The position numbers and the translations under genes were made by a program. A model generated the notes under the pieces. It ran no database searches, was not told the origin of the DNA, and was given only the letters and a program-made list of their open reading frames with translations. 64,000 nucleotides of DNA from Carnobacterium inhibens subsp. inhibens DSM 13024. GTDB lineage: Bacteria > Bacillota > Bacilli > Lactobacillales > Carnobacteriaceae. The first letter of the stretch is position 1. Each line of letters starts with the position of its first letter. The DNA lies in assembly GCF_000746825.1 (NCBI RefSeq), contig NZ_JQIV01000003.1:1-64000 (forward strand), written 5' to 3'. Of this stretch, positions 54,767 to 63,515 are shown one piece after another.

Positions 54767-56503
54767 TTGAACGATTTCTTAGTCGATGATTGGTTTAGTA
54801 GCGAAGAGGGTACTACTATTGCCGATCAAGTTGAAATTAATTTAGACAGACAAAGGGAAAATCATCTTCAGAAAGATTTTCCGTTATTTATAGCAGGAAA
54901 TCTTGAATTAACGGTTTCAAAAAGTACAAAGAATAAAATGTATCAAGTTACAACGTTTAATCATACAGGAGCATTATCAGATCATCAGGAGAATTCATTA
55001 AAAGGCTGTTTGAAGTATTTAAAAGAATTAAATACCTATCCTTTAGATAAACACCTGTCAAGCTACTTTAGCCAAGAGGGGAGTATAGCAATGGCCAACC
55101 AGTATAAAAAAAGTTCAGAAGCTGAAAAGAAGAAAGAAATTGACCAACTAACCGAAAAAATGACTACACAAGTTCAAACTTATACAGAAACACCTGAACA
55201 GATGACGGAATTACTTGATTTTATGAGCCAGTTCAGAGATTACTCTATCCGGAATCAATTCATGATTCGCTCGCAGCATAAAGGAGCAAATGGAGTAGCA
55301 TCCTATCAACGATTTAAAGAATTAGGCTTTCCAGTTCAAAAAGGAGAAAAAGGGATTAAAATTTGGGTTCCAATGACTGTTACCCAGTTTAAAACTAAAG
55401 ATGGTGAATGGAAAAATCAAACGAAAGCAACGATAGAAGAAAAGGAATGGATAAAGAAAAATCAGTCTACAGATAACGTCAAAACATTTACGCGTTTTAA
55501 GTTAGGGACGGTTTTTGACGTGACACAAACACACGCGAAACCAGAAGATTATCCAGCTATTTTCCCAAATAAAAAGAATCAGTTTGATTTTGGAGGGAAA
55601 GACTTAGATTTATTGAATCAATCACTACTGGAGTATTCAAATAGCACTAATATTCCAATAATTAAAGAGCCGTTTCGTGATTCGGCTGCTAAGGGGTATT
55701 ATATGCCGTCTACACATTCTATTACCCTTAATACTAAAAATACAGAAACCGAGAATGTACACACGTTAATTCATGAATTAGCACATGCTGAGATGCATAA
55801 TAATAAAAAAATGAAAAATAAAGAGTTAACTATGCAGGCAGCTCCTGTTCTTGAATACCAAGCAGAAATGACAGCGTATGTAGTAGGGAAATATTACGGA
55901 CTAGATACAGAAAATCATTCCTTACGGTACATATCCAATTGGACGGATAATTTAGAAAAAGTTGAGGATAAAATAACCTCTTTATCAGAAGTGAAAAAAG
56001 CTTCTGGAAAATTAATTGATCAACTAGATTTGATTATTGAACAAACAACCGAAAGTAAACAAGTACTGATCCCCGACAAGGACGAAGTGATTGCTAAAAA
56101 GTTAGGATTTTTGACAGATCAAAACAATCAAAATCAATACAATCAATTGAAAGATACAACTCTTAAAATAAACACCATTCAACCGTTAAAAAATAACCCT
56201 AACGGTAAGTTAACTCTTTATTCGATTGAACTCGTCTCTAAGGAACAGACATTTGATTATGTTATGGCTACGGGTAAAGATAAAAAAGAGATTGCAACCA
56301 CTTGGGTAGGAGAAAAGACAGCTGATGAATGGTTAAAAGAAGACGTTAAATATCGCGTGTTAGATAAGGATCTGAATCAAGAATTGAATACGGAAAAAAT
56401 AAAGGATTTAATTAAACTAGCCGAAAATGAAAAAGTACCGATGAATATTTTTTCAACTCAATTTAACACTGATACTAAGAAAGTATCTTCTCCATCATTA
56501 TGA
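54767..56503 (+). CDS. ArdC/LtrC-like antirestriction protein
   Basis: 578 residues. Residues about 110-200 fit the ArdC N-terminal single-strand DNA-binding domain (DYSIRNQFMIRSQHKGANGVASYQRFKELGFPVQKGEKGIKIWVP). Zinc metallopeptidase motif HELAHAEMH at about 332-340, with the second Glu in LEYQAEMTAYVVGKYYG. ArdC-type proteins protect incoming plasmid DNA from restriction during conjugation; LtrC is the lactococcal relative. C-terminal ~130 residues unassigned. TTG start, translationally coupled. Confidence 0.8.
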   Translation: MNDFLVDDWFSSEEGTTIADQVEINLDRQRENHLQKDFPLFIAGNLELTVSKSTKNKMYQVTTFNHTGALSDHQENSLKGCLKYLKELNTYPLDKHLSSYFSQEGSIAMANQYKKSSEAEKKKEIDQLTEKMTTQVQTYTETPEQMTELLDFMSQFRDYSIRNQFMIRSQHKGANGVASYQRFKELGFPVQKGEKGIKIWVPMTVTQFKTKDGEWKNQTKATIEEKEWIKKNQSTDNVKTFTRFKLGTVFDVTQTHAKPEDYPAIFPNKKNQFDFGGKDLDLLNQSLLEYSNSTNIPIIKEPFRDSAAKGYYMPSTHSITLNTKNTETENVHTLIHELAHAEMHNNKKMKNKELTMQAAPVLEYQAEMTAYVVGKYYGLDTENHSLRYISNWTDNLEKVEDKITSLSEVKKASGKLIDQLDLIIEQTTESKQVLIPDKDEVIAKKLGFLTDQNNQNQYNQLKDTTLKINTIQPLKNNPNGKLTLYSIELVSKEQTFDYVMATGKDKKEIATTWVGEKTADEWLKEDVKYRVLDKDLNQELNTEKIKDLIKLAENEKVPMNIFSTQFNTDTKKVSSPSL

Positions 56504-56540
56504 AAATAATGATTAATTTAAAATTAAATGAGTAAGGTTA

Positions 56541-56590
56541 AAAGGATGGAATAACTGTTACCAATCAGTTATTCCATCCTTTATTTTTTT
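56541..56590 (+). terminator. terminator
   Basis: AAAGGATGGAATAACTG / CAGTTATTCCATCCTTT, followed by ATTTTTTTT. Confidence 0.9.
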
Positions 56591-56741
56591 TATTGCTATC
56601 AAAGGATTGAAAAAAACTGAATGTATCCTTTTATAACTATATGTAAAATTTTAGATGGGTTTCGCGTATTCATTGTGTAGTAGTAAGTTAATTGTCCGAC
56701 TTACTACTACCATCTAATGAATGTATTTAAACGTATACTAA

Positions 56742-56906
56742 TTAATGAGAATTTAACCATTCATGCCCTTTTTCTTGAGCTTCTTCTTCAGTAAATTCAT
56801 CCATATTTTGAAACATAGCATCCCATAATTTATCAGCTTGATCTTTATCTCATTTAAGATCTTTTCAAGCCAATAACATATAACCTAAAGCTTGTTTATT
56901 AGTCAT
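56742..56906 (-). pseudogene. small plasmid protein interrupted by two in-frame TGA codons
   Basis: 54 codons: MTNKQALGYMLLA-x-KDLK-x-DKDQADKLWDAMFQNMDEFTEEEAQEKG.... The TGAs are at 56867-56865 and 56852-56850 (minus strand); the frame is otherwise sound and ends at TAA. The family resembles short Gram-positive plasmid proteins beginning MTNKxxxGYMxLA. Two TGG-to-TGA or TGT-to-TGA changes would explain it. The good match on both sides argues for a recent change. Confidence 0.5.
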
Positions 56907-56997
56907 TCTTAATCATCAATTCTTGTTTTTTTAAATACCTTTCTTCTACATTATAACTTTTAAAATTAATTTTCTTAATTTTTTAAAGAGTAGTTAA

Positions 56998-57225
56998 CTA
57001 TTTAAATTTATTAGTCTTATTCGCATTCACATAACTTGAAAACATCTTTAATAATTCTTCTGTTTCTGCAACTGATAACTGTTCACATTCAAAATAATTT
57101 TCTAGTAAAGCGCCTTTTTGAATGAGTCTTCTCGTTCGTTCTTTTCGTTCCTTTTGAGAGTCTAATTGAATGGATCGTTCGACTCGATTGATTTCTTGTT
57201 GCAGTTGTTTAAAGTGATTACTCAT
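56998..57225 (-). CDS. mobilisation accessory protein
   Basis: 75 residues: a charged coiled coil followed by RKERTRRLIQKGALLENYFECEQLSVAETEELLKMFSSYV, a pattern found in small MobC-like relaxosome proteins encoded opposite MobA/MobL relaxases. Lies 5 bp after the next gene on the same strand. Confidence 0.6.
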   Translation of the reverse strand: MSNHFKQLQQEINRVERSIQLDSQKERKERTRRLIQKGALLENYFECEQLSVAETEELLKMFSSYVNANKTNKFK

Positions 57226-57229
57226 AGGT

Positions 57230-57475
57230 TTAACCTACTGTAGGTGAATCAACTGAATTACTAGAATTTAAAGATTGATCTTCATTCATTAAATCATAGC
57301 TATCTTTTAAATTACTTACAAATTCTTTTATTTCATTTTTTGTTAAAGATTCGTAGTTTAAATCAAATTGGCTAATCAATTCTTTTCCTAAAGTATTTTC
57401 AATTTTTTCTTTTTCCTCTAATAACTCTTTTTTTAATTTTTCAATTTGTTCTAATTTTTTTGAAATGTTTGTCAT
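57230..57475 (-). CDS. coiled-coil mobilisation protein
   Basis: 81 residues, N-terminal coiled coil (LEQIEKLKKELLEEKEKIENTLGKEL). First gene of the two-gene minus-strand operon divergent from the relaxase across oriT. GGAGG ribosome-binding site. Probable relaxosome component by position. Confidence 0.55.
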   Translation of the reverse strand: MTNISKKLEQIEKLKKELLEEKEKIENTLGKELISQFDLNYESLTKNEIKEFVSNLKDSYDLMNEDQSLNSSNSVDSPTVG

Positions 57476-57570
57476 GGTGTGTTTCCTCCCTTAATCTTTA
57501 AATAACTATACAAACTAGTATGACAGAAAGATAAATAATTGTAAAAGAAAAAGCAAGGTGGTAAAATAGT

Positions 57571-57622
57571 CCCTGTAAAGGGCGCACTTATACACGATTA
57601 TTTCCGAAGGAAATAATCGTGT
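57571..57622 (-). other. oriT: oriT of MobQ type
   Basis: On the minus strand TATAAGTGCGCCCTTTACAGG matches the nick region of the pSK41/pMRC01/RSF1010-type oriT (TAAGTGCGCCCT). Next to it is a perfect 14-bp inverted repeat, ACACGATTATTTCC-GAA-GGAAATAATCGTGT (57592-57622), as expected beside nic. Divergent mob genes flank it. Confidence 0.85.
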
Positions 57623-57742
57623 TATGCTCGAATTCCAATGGATTACTTATTCGCTTATTGCTCCCATCTAATTCATTGGGTGTGTGATAAAATTCGCTCT
57701 CGCTCATGTTAAGAAAGTAAGACCAGAAAGGAGATAATTTTT

Positions 57743-59764
57743 ATGGCTATTTATCATTTATCTGCTCAATTGATATCAAGAGGAAAAGGACAGTCTGCTA
57801 TTTCAAGTGCAGCTTATCGGTCTGGTGAAAAATTGTACAGTGAGCGCTATGGGGAAACAAAGTATTACCGCAGAGATGTTCAACCCGTAACTTTTCTATT
57901 GAAGCCTAATTATGCTCCTGAATGGTGTTTGAATCGTGAACAATTGTGGAATGAAGTAGAAAAAATTGAGAAGTCTAGTCGTGCTCAGTTGTCTAGAGAA
58001 TTTAATGTAGCTTTACCCATTGAATTATCAAATTCAGAACAAGAAAAATTAACATTGAATTATTGTCAGAAAAACTTTGTTGATCATGGAATGGTGGCGG
58101 ATATTTCAATTCATAGAGACGATGAAGTGAATCCTCATTTTCATGTCATGTTAACGACAAGACCTTTCACTAATGACGGAGAGTGGGCAGCAAAATCTAA
58201 AAGAGAAATATTGACTGATGAAGAAGGTAATGTACTGTATTATCCTAGTGGAGATAAAAAGAGCCGAAAGATTCGATCAACGGATTGGGATACAAAAGAA
58301 CGGATGCAAATATGGAGAGAAAGTTGGGCTACTATGGCTAATCATTCTCTAAAAGAAAATGGAATTAATCAAAAGATCTCCGAAAAATCTTACGCTGATT
58401 TAGGTGAAGAAAAACAGCCTACCATTCATGAAGGATTTGTTGCTAGAGAGATGGAAGCCAAAGGAAAAAATAGCGACCGTATTCAAATCAATAAAGAAAT
58501 TAAAGAGTCTAATGCAAAGGCAGCCATTGTTTATACGTTAAAAAAAGACGCTGAAGAAATAAAAGATACGGAGACGATTGTTCGTTCTCTTAGTCCAACA
58601 GAAAAGAAAGAAATTACTCGTTTATCAAAAGAACTGAAGACGTATATTTCATTTGATCAGATCGAAGATAAGAAGCGAATGCTGAACAATTGGTCAAATT
58701 CTGCGAGAGTAAACAATCTCTTTAAAGAAGACACGAAGACGTTGAATTTGATTGAGTCTCAAATGGAATTAGTAGAGAAAGCAGATAGCCTCATTTTAAA
58801 AGAATCTGAGCGATTACTTAAAAACTACTATCCAACCATAGATCAAAAGAACTTATCTGATTATCAGGTGAAAACTTTAGCGAATCGAACGGTAAAAGAG
58901 GACCGCGTGATCCAACCAGAAGAAGTAGAAAAGATACTGGAACATTCTAACCAACAAGAACTGTATCATGAAGTATCAAAGGTTGTTAAACGTCCTTATG
59001 ATTCCTATTCAGTCTATGAAGAAAAAAACAAGCTGTTGAATCAAACGGTAGTGTCCATTGTAGAAAAATACCAGGTGGATTTCAAGGATGCAAAAACAGT
59101 AGAAAATCTTCCGGATACGGTTTACACGACATTAAAAAATAGTATCAAAGAGCAAGAAAGAAATAAGATTGCTATGAAAGTGATTCAAAACTATTATGAT
59201 GACAAAATTTCTCGAATATTTCCTTCTTTAGAACTGGATGATCAAGATATTCCGACTAAAGAACTCTTTTCTAAAGCCATTGATTACTATGGAGATCAAT
59301 TGACAGTTGACAATTTAATTCACTTAAAAGAAAGACCGCTGATTAAGTTTACACTAGAAGAACAACACATCGCAGTCGCGTACTTTACCGACTATGGAAA
59401 AGCTGGAAATCTCAACAACGATGAATCTATAGACGTTTCTTCTTTAACTATGAGTGAGGAATTGAAGACTATCCTAATAGATAGACCAGATTTGCACGAT
59501 TTATTGCTCAATGAGTGTATCGAAACGGGAGTACTGACTGTAGAGCAAGCTGATACATTAAAAGAACAAAAAACGAGTGAATTTTCTTTTTCTCAACAAA
59601 AATCTATGCCTTCCAGTCAATTGTTGAACTATTTATTTAGACCTCAACAGTTAGATCAAATTCTGGCTTCATTAGATTACGAAGAAAGAGAAAAATTACG
59701 AGCGCTAGAAAAAGAACTGAAGAAAAAGAAACCTAAACGTTCTTTTAAAGGTCCAAAGCGTTGA
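57743..59764 (+). CDS. MobA/MobL-family relaxase (MobQ)
   Basis: 673 residues. N-terminal relaxase domain: AIYHLSAQLISRGKGQSAISSAAYRSGEKL and the metal-binding HxH motif DDEVNPHFHVMLTTRP. The rest is helical with a very basic end (KKKKPKRSFKGPKR). It nicks the adjacent oriT and leads the strand into the recipient. GGAGA ribosome-binding site. Confidence 0.92.
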   Translation: MAIYHLSAQLISRGKGQSAISSAAYRSGEKLYSERYGETKYYRRDVQPVTFLLKPNYAPEWCLNREQLWNEVEKIEKSSRAQLSREFNVALPIELSNSEQEKLTLNYCQKNFVDHGMVADISIHRDDEVNPHFHVMLTTRPFTNDGEWAAKSKREILTDEEGNVLYYPSGDKKSRKIRSTDWDTKERMQIWRESWATMANHSLKENGINQKISEKSYADLGEEKQPTIHEGFVAREMEAKGKNSDRIQINKEIKESNAKAAIVYTLKKDAEEIKDTETIVRSLSPTEKKEITRLSKELKTYISFDQIEDKKRMLNNWSNSARVNNLFKEDTKTLNLIESQMELVEKADSLILKESERLLKNYYPTIDQKNLSDYQVKTLANRTVKEDRVIQPEEVEKILEHSNQQELYHEVSKVVKRPYDSYSVYEEKNKLLNQTVVSIVEKYQVDFKDAKTVENLPDTVYTTLKNSIKEQERNKIAMKVIQNYYDDKISRIFPSLELDDQDIPTKELFSKAIDYYGDQLTVDNLIHLKERPLIKFTLEEQHIAVAYFTDYGKAGNLNNDESIDVSSLTMSEELKTILIDRPDLHDLLLNECIETGVLTVEQADTLKEQKTSEFSFSQQKSMPSSQLLNYLFRPQQLDQILASLDYEEREKLRALEKELKKKKPKRSFKGPKR

Positions 59765-59784
59765 AATAAAAGAATAAGGCAAAA

Positions 59785-59816
59785 ATAGAGTACCTACACA
59801 AGGTAGATACTCTATT
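59785..59816. terminator. bidirectional terminator
   Basis: ATAGAGTACCTAC / GTAGATACTCTAT hairpin between the convergent relaxase and AbiE genes. Confidence 0.75.
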
Positions 59817-60660
59817 CAATAGAATTATTTATTGGAGGATTAGTGTACACAAAGGTTAACAAATGATGTAAGGCGTCACATGCCTCGTCAAAACTTAAGT
59901 TATTCGTATAATCCGTCTTATTTTGATAATTAGACCAGATTTGTCTCATTTCATCATTGGTTCGTATAAACTCCAACGTTTTTATATAATCTCGCATAAT
60001 ATTAGGTGTATTTCTCTTGTTACAAGTGGCGGTTAGGGCTTTTCTTAATAAATCATAGTCAATTCGACTAGGTTCTAATTTACTTAACATATAGACATCA
60101 TAGAAATCTCTAGCTCGGGTATTGAACACACCACGATAGTAAATTGTTTGGATTTTTTCTGCTAAAATTGTTTCTATAGGGTAAGAAAGGATAGAAATTT
60201 CTTCTTCCTCAAACATTAATTTATGTTTATAGTGAATTTCTTTTGGAATAATGATGTCACCGGTTGTAATGTCTACTTTTATCGGAATAGCCATTGTTTG
60301 CAAACTGGCAACTATAGCTACTCTATAACCCGGATAGTCATCTTCTTCACGAATTTCTTGAATAGTTTGGAACTCGAATTGAATGTGATCTCCTATATCT
60401 AACTCACATAGCTCTAAGAATATCGTTTTTAGCACATCGGATGAAACAGTTGTACCGGTAATAGTCGTATCAATGTCCATAGTGGTCCGTTTGTCTACTC
60501 CAATAAGAGAACCAATCAAAAATCCACCTTTTAAAATAAAGGAATGCCTATATTTTGATTTACTGATTCTGACTAACATGCGTTCCAACATATAATTTCT
60601 CATAAGCATTTGTGCGTCTATTTGTTCTTTTTGAGCTTTATTTTTAATCTTAGTTTTCAA
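59812..60660 (-). CDS. AbiEii-type toxin (nucleotidyltransferase)
   Basis: 282 residues. FILKGGFLIGSLIGVDKRTTMDIDTTI is the AbiEii/AbiGii nucleotidyltransferase signature (KGG, then R-x-T-x-D-I-D); ETILAEKIQTI and RARDFYDVYML are the conserved second block. Toxin of type IV toxin-antitoxin systems that also abort phage infection. Follows its antitoxin by 14 bp. Confidence 0.88.
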   Translation of the reverse strand: MKTKIKNKAQKEQIDAQMLMRNYMLERMLVRISKSKYRHSFILKGGFLIGSLIGVDKRTTMDIDTTITGTTVSSDVLKTIFLELCELDIGDHIQFEFQTIQEIREEDDYPGYRVAIVASLQTMAIPIKVDITTGDIIIPKEIHYKHKLMFEEEEISILSYPIETILAEKIQTIYYRGVFNTRARDFYDVYMLSKLEPSRIDYDLLRKALTATCNKRNTPNIMRDYIKTLEFIRTNDEMRQIWSNYQNKTDYTNNLSFDEACDALHHLLTFVYTNPPINNSIE

Positions 60661-60674
60661 CTGAATAGGGGTTT

Positions 60675-61295
60675 TTATACTAACACCTCCATATATTTTC
60701 TTAAGTCACGATCTACTTTAAATAGTTGTGCGTATTGCATTAATTTGATAAGATCTTTATCTTCTGTTGTTAAATAACGTTTAAGGGCATTAATTTGAAC
60801 ATCTTTATCAGTCCGATTGTTTTTTGAAAAGATGTCACAAATGGTTCTTTCCCTATCATAGACACGAATTGAGTTTCCATGTGGACTTTTCATAGTCATT
60901 AATCCAATTAAATAGTTGTCTCTTCTACTATGTTTAGCTAAGATATTATTTTCCTTTAAAGAAGGATTATTGTATCCCCTTGGAAAGGTCATATGGTAAT
61001 CGAAAGGGGTCACATCAGTTAAATCATGAAGATAGAGAGCTGTTTCATGAGAATAAATGCCTTTTTTAAATCTTTTTTGCAAAATATAGTATTCATCAGG
61101 AAATTGATCAATCGCAACGTAAGAACCTGGACCAACTTTTTCTAAAATATTTTCATGGAATAATTTGAGTACATATTCTTTATGAATACCAGCCTTTTTA
61201 GCGTCTTGAAAAGTAACGGTCCCATTTTGCTCTTTTATCAATTGCAACAATAGTTTTGTTTTTGAATGTTCTTCTTTGTCTTTTATTTGCGTCAT
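60675..61295 (-). CDS. AbiEi-type antitoxin
   Basis: 206 residues. N-terminal winged helix (KLLLQLIKEQNGTVTFQDAKKAGIHKEYVLKLFHENILEKVGPGSYVAI) and AbiEi block YSHETALYLHDLTDVTPFDYHMTFPRGYN...RTICDIF. Represses its own operon through inverted repeats upstream. Confidence 0.88.
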   Translation of the reverse strand: MTQIKDKEEHSKTKLLLQLIKEQNGTVTFQDAKKAGIHKEYVLKLFHENILEKVGPGSYVAIDQFPDEYYILQKRFKKGIYSHETALYLHDLTDVTPFDYHMTFPRGYNNPSLKENNILAKHSRRDNYLIGLMTMKSPHGNSIRVYDRERTICDIFSKNNRTDKDVQINALKRYLTTEDKDLIKLMQYAQLFKVDRDLRKYMEVLV

Positions 61296-61310
61296 AAGCT
61301 CACCTCTTTT

Positions 61311-61354
61311 TGACGATTATACTACAATTATAACTTTTTGTAGTATAATCGTCA
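61311..61354 (-). promoter_or_regulatory. AbiEi operator
   Basis: Perfect inverted repeat TGACGATTATACTACA-12-TGTAGTATAATCGTCA, 16 bp upstream of the abiEi start; AbiEi is known to bind such repeats. The right arm contains TATAAT. Confidence 0.7.
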
Positions 61355-61447
61355 AACTAAGGATTTTAAATAGAATTTATCAATAAAAAGACCTGAGTTC
61401 AATGGTATAATGATGCGACTACTATCATTTGGAAAAGAGGTGTACTA

Positions 61448-62068
61448 TTGAAAATTGGTTTGTTGCTTACCCGCGAGATTTATCAAGAATTAGAGAGACG
61501 CGGCCATTATCTAGGAATTTCTAAGACTTCTACTGTACTGTTGCATTTAGTCCTCTATGCAACTCAATTTAAAGAGGTGACCAAAGAAGAACTAGAAAAT
61601 GAATTAGACAAGATTGAGGTAAGTCATCAGCAATTACAAGTCGAAATAAGTGACGTTATCCTTTTGAAGTATGACAATAGAAAAATGTATCTTTTAACCG
61701 TCAGAAAGTATTTATCCGCTTATTTAAGTTATGTTGTCAATCATACTAATTGGAAAAGTGAAGAAAAATCAGTTTTTAAAGCAGTCTCCACAACTTGTCT
61801 GTCACAAGAAACAGTCAATCAGTTAGCTTTATTTAAAGAACAAACGGGAATCCCGAATACAGCTCTTTTAAATTATGCTTTTACTTTAGATTATAGTGCA
61901 CCTTCTGCTGAATGGGTTAGTAAAGAAAGTGATCGTGTTCAGCAAGGGATACAACTGACTAAATCAAGTTCTAAAAGGATTCAAGAACTATCAGATGAAA
62001 CAGGTTATCCTAGAAATATCGTGCTTGAACAGCAATTAATAAAATTATTAGAGAATATAGTTAAATGA
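61448..62068 (+). CDS. conjugation-region protein with RHH-like repeats
   Basis: 206 residues from TTG (GAGGTG upstream). Two or three similar segments (LLTREIYQELERRGHYLGISKTSTVLLHLVLY; TCLSQETVNQLALFKEQTGIPNTALLNYAF; QLTKSSSKRIQELSDETGYPRNIVLEQQLI) look like repeated ribbon-helix-helix units. Such proteins occur at the start of transfer operons and may act in relaxosome formation or regulation. Confidence 0.6.
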   Translation: MKIGLLLTREIYQELERRGHYLGISKTSTVLLHLVLYATQFKEVTKEELENELDKIEVSHQQLQVEISDVILLKYDNRKMYLLTVRKYLSAYLSYVVNHTNWKSEEKSVFKAVSTTCLSQETVNQLALFKEQTGIPNTALLNYAFTLDYSAPSAEWVSKESDRVQQGIQLTKSSSKRIQELSDETGYPRNIVLEQQLIKLLENIVK

Positions 62069-62101
62069 ATGAGCAGAAGATTAGAAAAATTGATGTATGA
62101 A

Positions 62102-62155
62102 AGTTATCATATAAAGATAGATGAAAAAATCTATTTTTATATAATAACTTTTTTT
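62102..62155. terminator. hairpin before the transfer operon
   Basis: AGTTATCATATAAAGATAG pairs imperfectly with CTATTTTTATATAATAACT, followed by T8. Terminator or attenuator. Confidence 0.55.
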
Positions 62156-62162
62156 GTTTTTT

Positions 62163-62798
62163 ATGAAGGGAGGAAAAGGTATTTATATTGAAAAATGGTC
62201 TGGTATGAAAGAGAATTCTTCTATTTTACACAATCGACAAAAGGGAGTGATCCTAGACAAACAGTCCGTAACTCTTAGTCATTCAAAGAAAGAAGAACTG
62301 TTGAGAGAACAAGGAAAACCACTGGAAGCACTCAGAAAAGAAATCATTAAAAAGGAACTTTCACCAAATGTTGAGACGCGTTCTTATCTATTTGAACGAT
62401 TTTTACAGCAGAATGGAAAGCCAGAACTTGTTGAAGAAGCAAGAACAGTAAAGATAGAAGAGTACGCCACTAAGCCTAATCAAGTCATGAGTGAACTTTC
62501 CTTTATTGGAGCGAGTCTTGCAGAAGGCTTTTTAGATTTTTATGGCATCCAATTAAGTAATGTAGTTGAAAAATATGAAAAGAGGCTACATATTATTGAG
62601 CTTGAGTCATTGGATCAAAATGAAAGTGGATTTTATATTGGGAAATTTACTGAAGGAAGTCTTGCTATCGTTTCTCCTCGTTTAGATTCTGAAGAACAAG
62701 CACAACAAAAATTATCGGATTTTTTAACTATGAAACAAAAACGACAAAAAGACTACTCACAATTAGAACTTGAACAACATTCAACCGACAAAGACTAA
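62163..62798 (+). CDS. transfer-operon protein, unknown
   Basis: About 211 residues; the start is uncertain. ATG 62163 lacks a ribosome-binding site, a GGAGG lies at about 62168-62172, and ATG 62205 (MKENSS) is possible. Central block MSELSFIGASLAEGFLDFYGIQLSNVVEKYEK. Hydrophilic, no membrane segment. Precedes the VirB2-like gene by 18 bp. Confidence 0.6.
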   Translation: MKGGKGIYIEKWSGMKENSSILHNRQKGVILDKQSVTLSHSKKEELLREQGKPLEALRKEIIKKELSPNVETRSYLFERFLQQNGKPELVEEARTVKIEEYATKPNQVMSELSFIGASLAEGFLDFYGIQLSNVVEKYEKRLHIIELESLDQNESGFYIGKFTEGSLAIVSPRLDSEEQAQQKLSDFLTMKQKRQKDYSQLELEQHSTDKD

Positions 62799-62816
62799 AG
62801 TGAAAGAAGGGTTTTT

Positions 62817-63152
62817 ATGTTTAAGAAAAGAAAATCAAAAGTTGTTTCGGCAATCATGGCAACAGGATTAACGGTGATGAGTCACCCAGCTATTGTTTAT
62901 GGGGCATCAGCTGGACAAGTAGAAGCTAAATTGCAAAATGCGGGAGATATTGTACAAGGCATATTAACAGGGTTAGTGGTACTTGTAGGAACAGTCGTTG
63001 GATTATTCATTATTATCAAACGGATGCCTGCAGCGGACAATCCGCATGAAAAAAACGAAGTTTATCAAGCTGTTGGTCGAGTAGCGGGCTTAGTTGCTTT
63101 AGCTGCAGCCATTATTTGGTTGTTGCCATGGGTTTATAGTTTATTTGTATAG
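62817..63152 (+). CDS. VirB2/TrbC-like transfer protein
   Basis: 111 residues with an N-terminal signal (VVSAIMATGLTVMSHPAIVYGA) and two further membrane helices (IVQGILTGLVVLVGTVVGLFIIIKRM; VAGLVALAAAIIWLLPWVYSLF). This is the small pilin-like protein of Gram-positive type IV secretion systems, next to a PrgI/VirB3-type gene as usual. Confidence 0.75.
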   Translation: MFKKRKSKVVSAIMATGLTVMSHPAIVYGASAGQVEAKLQNAGDIVQGILTGLVVLVGTVVGLFIIIKRMPAADNPHEKNEVYQAVGRVAGLVALAAAIIWLLPWVYSLFV

Positions 63153-63168
63153 AAAAGAAGGGATTTAA

Positions 63169-63504
63169 ATGGCTAAAAAAGGGAAGGAATTTATTTTTCC
63201 AGATAACGTCAATTCAACTTATGGGGCTTTTCTAGGACTGTCATTAAAGGAACTTGCGACTTATGTCTTACCCATTAGTGTCTTTGGGTTAGTGTTGTTG
63301 GCTATCCCACCCTATAATTTATGGTTATTGGGTGTAAAGCTGATCATTATCCTATTACTGTTAACTTTAGCATTCGCACTGATTAGTGCAAAACCGGTTA
63401 AGCACCGCCAAAATATTACTATGCAGGATTATTTAACGCATAAAAAAAGTTATCGCTTTAGACAAAAGCGATTTTATATCAAAAAAAGAAAACCAATGGA
63501 TTAG
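63169..63504 (+). CDS. PrgI/VirB3-family transfer protein
   Basis: 111 residues. IFPDNVNSTYGAFLGLSLKELATYVLPISVFGLVLL and a second helix pair, then a basic C-terminus (KKSYRFRQKRFYIKKRKPMD). Matches the PrgI family (VirB3-like membrane proteins). Good AAGGG ribosome-binding site, 16 bp after the previous stop. Confidence 0.8.
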   Translation: MAKKGKEFIFPDNVNSTYGAFLGLSLKELATYVLPISVFGLVLLAIPPYNLWLLGVKLIIILLLLTLAFALISAKPVKHRQNITMQDYLTHKKSYRFRQKRFYIKKRKPMD

Positions 63505-63515
63505 GAGGGCGAAAC

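Noticed and set aside
45803-56906. Genome-wide reading of UGA as Trp or another amino acid
   Set aside because: MerR, the relaxase and several other genes end with TGA, and long genes contain no internal TGA.
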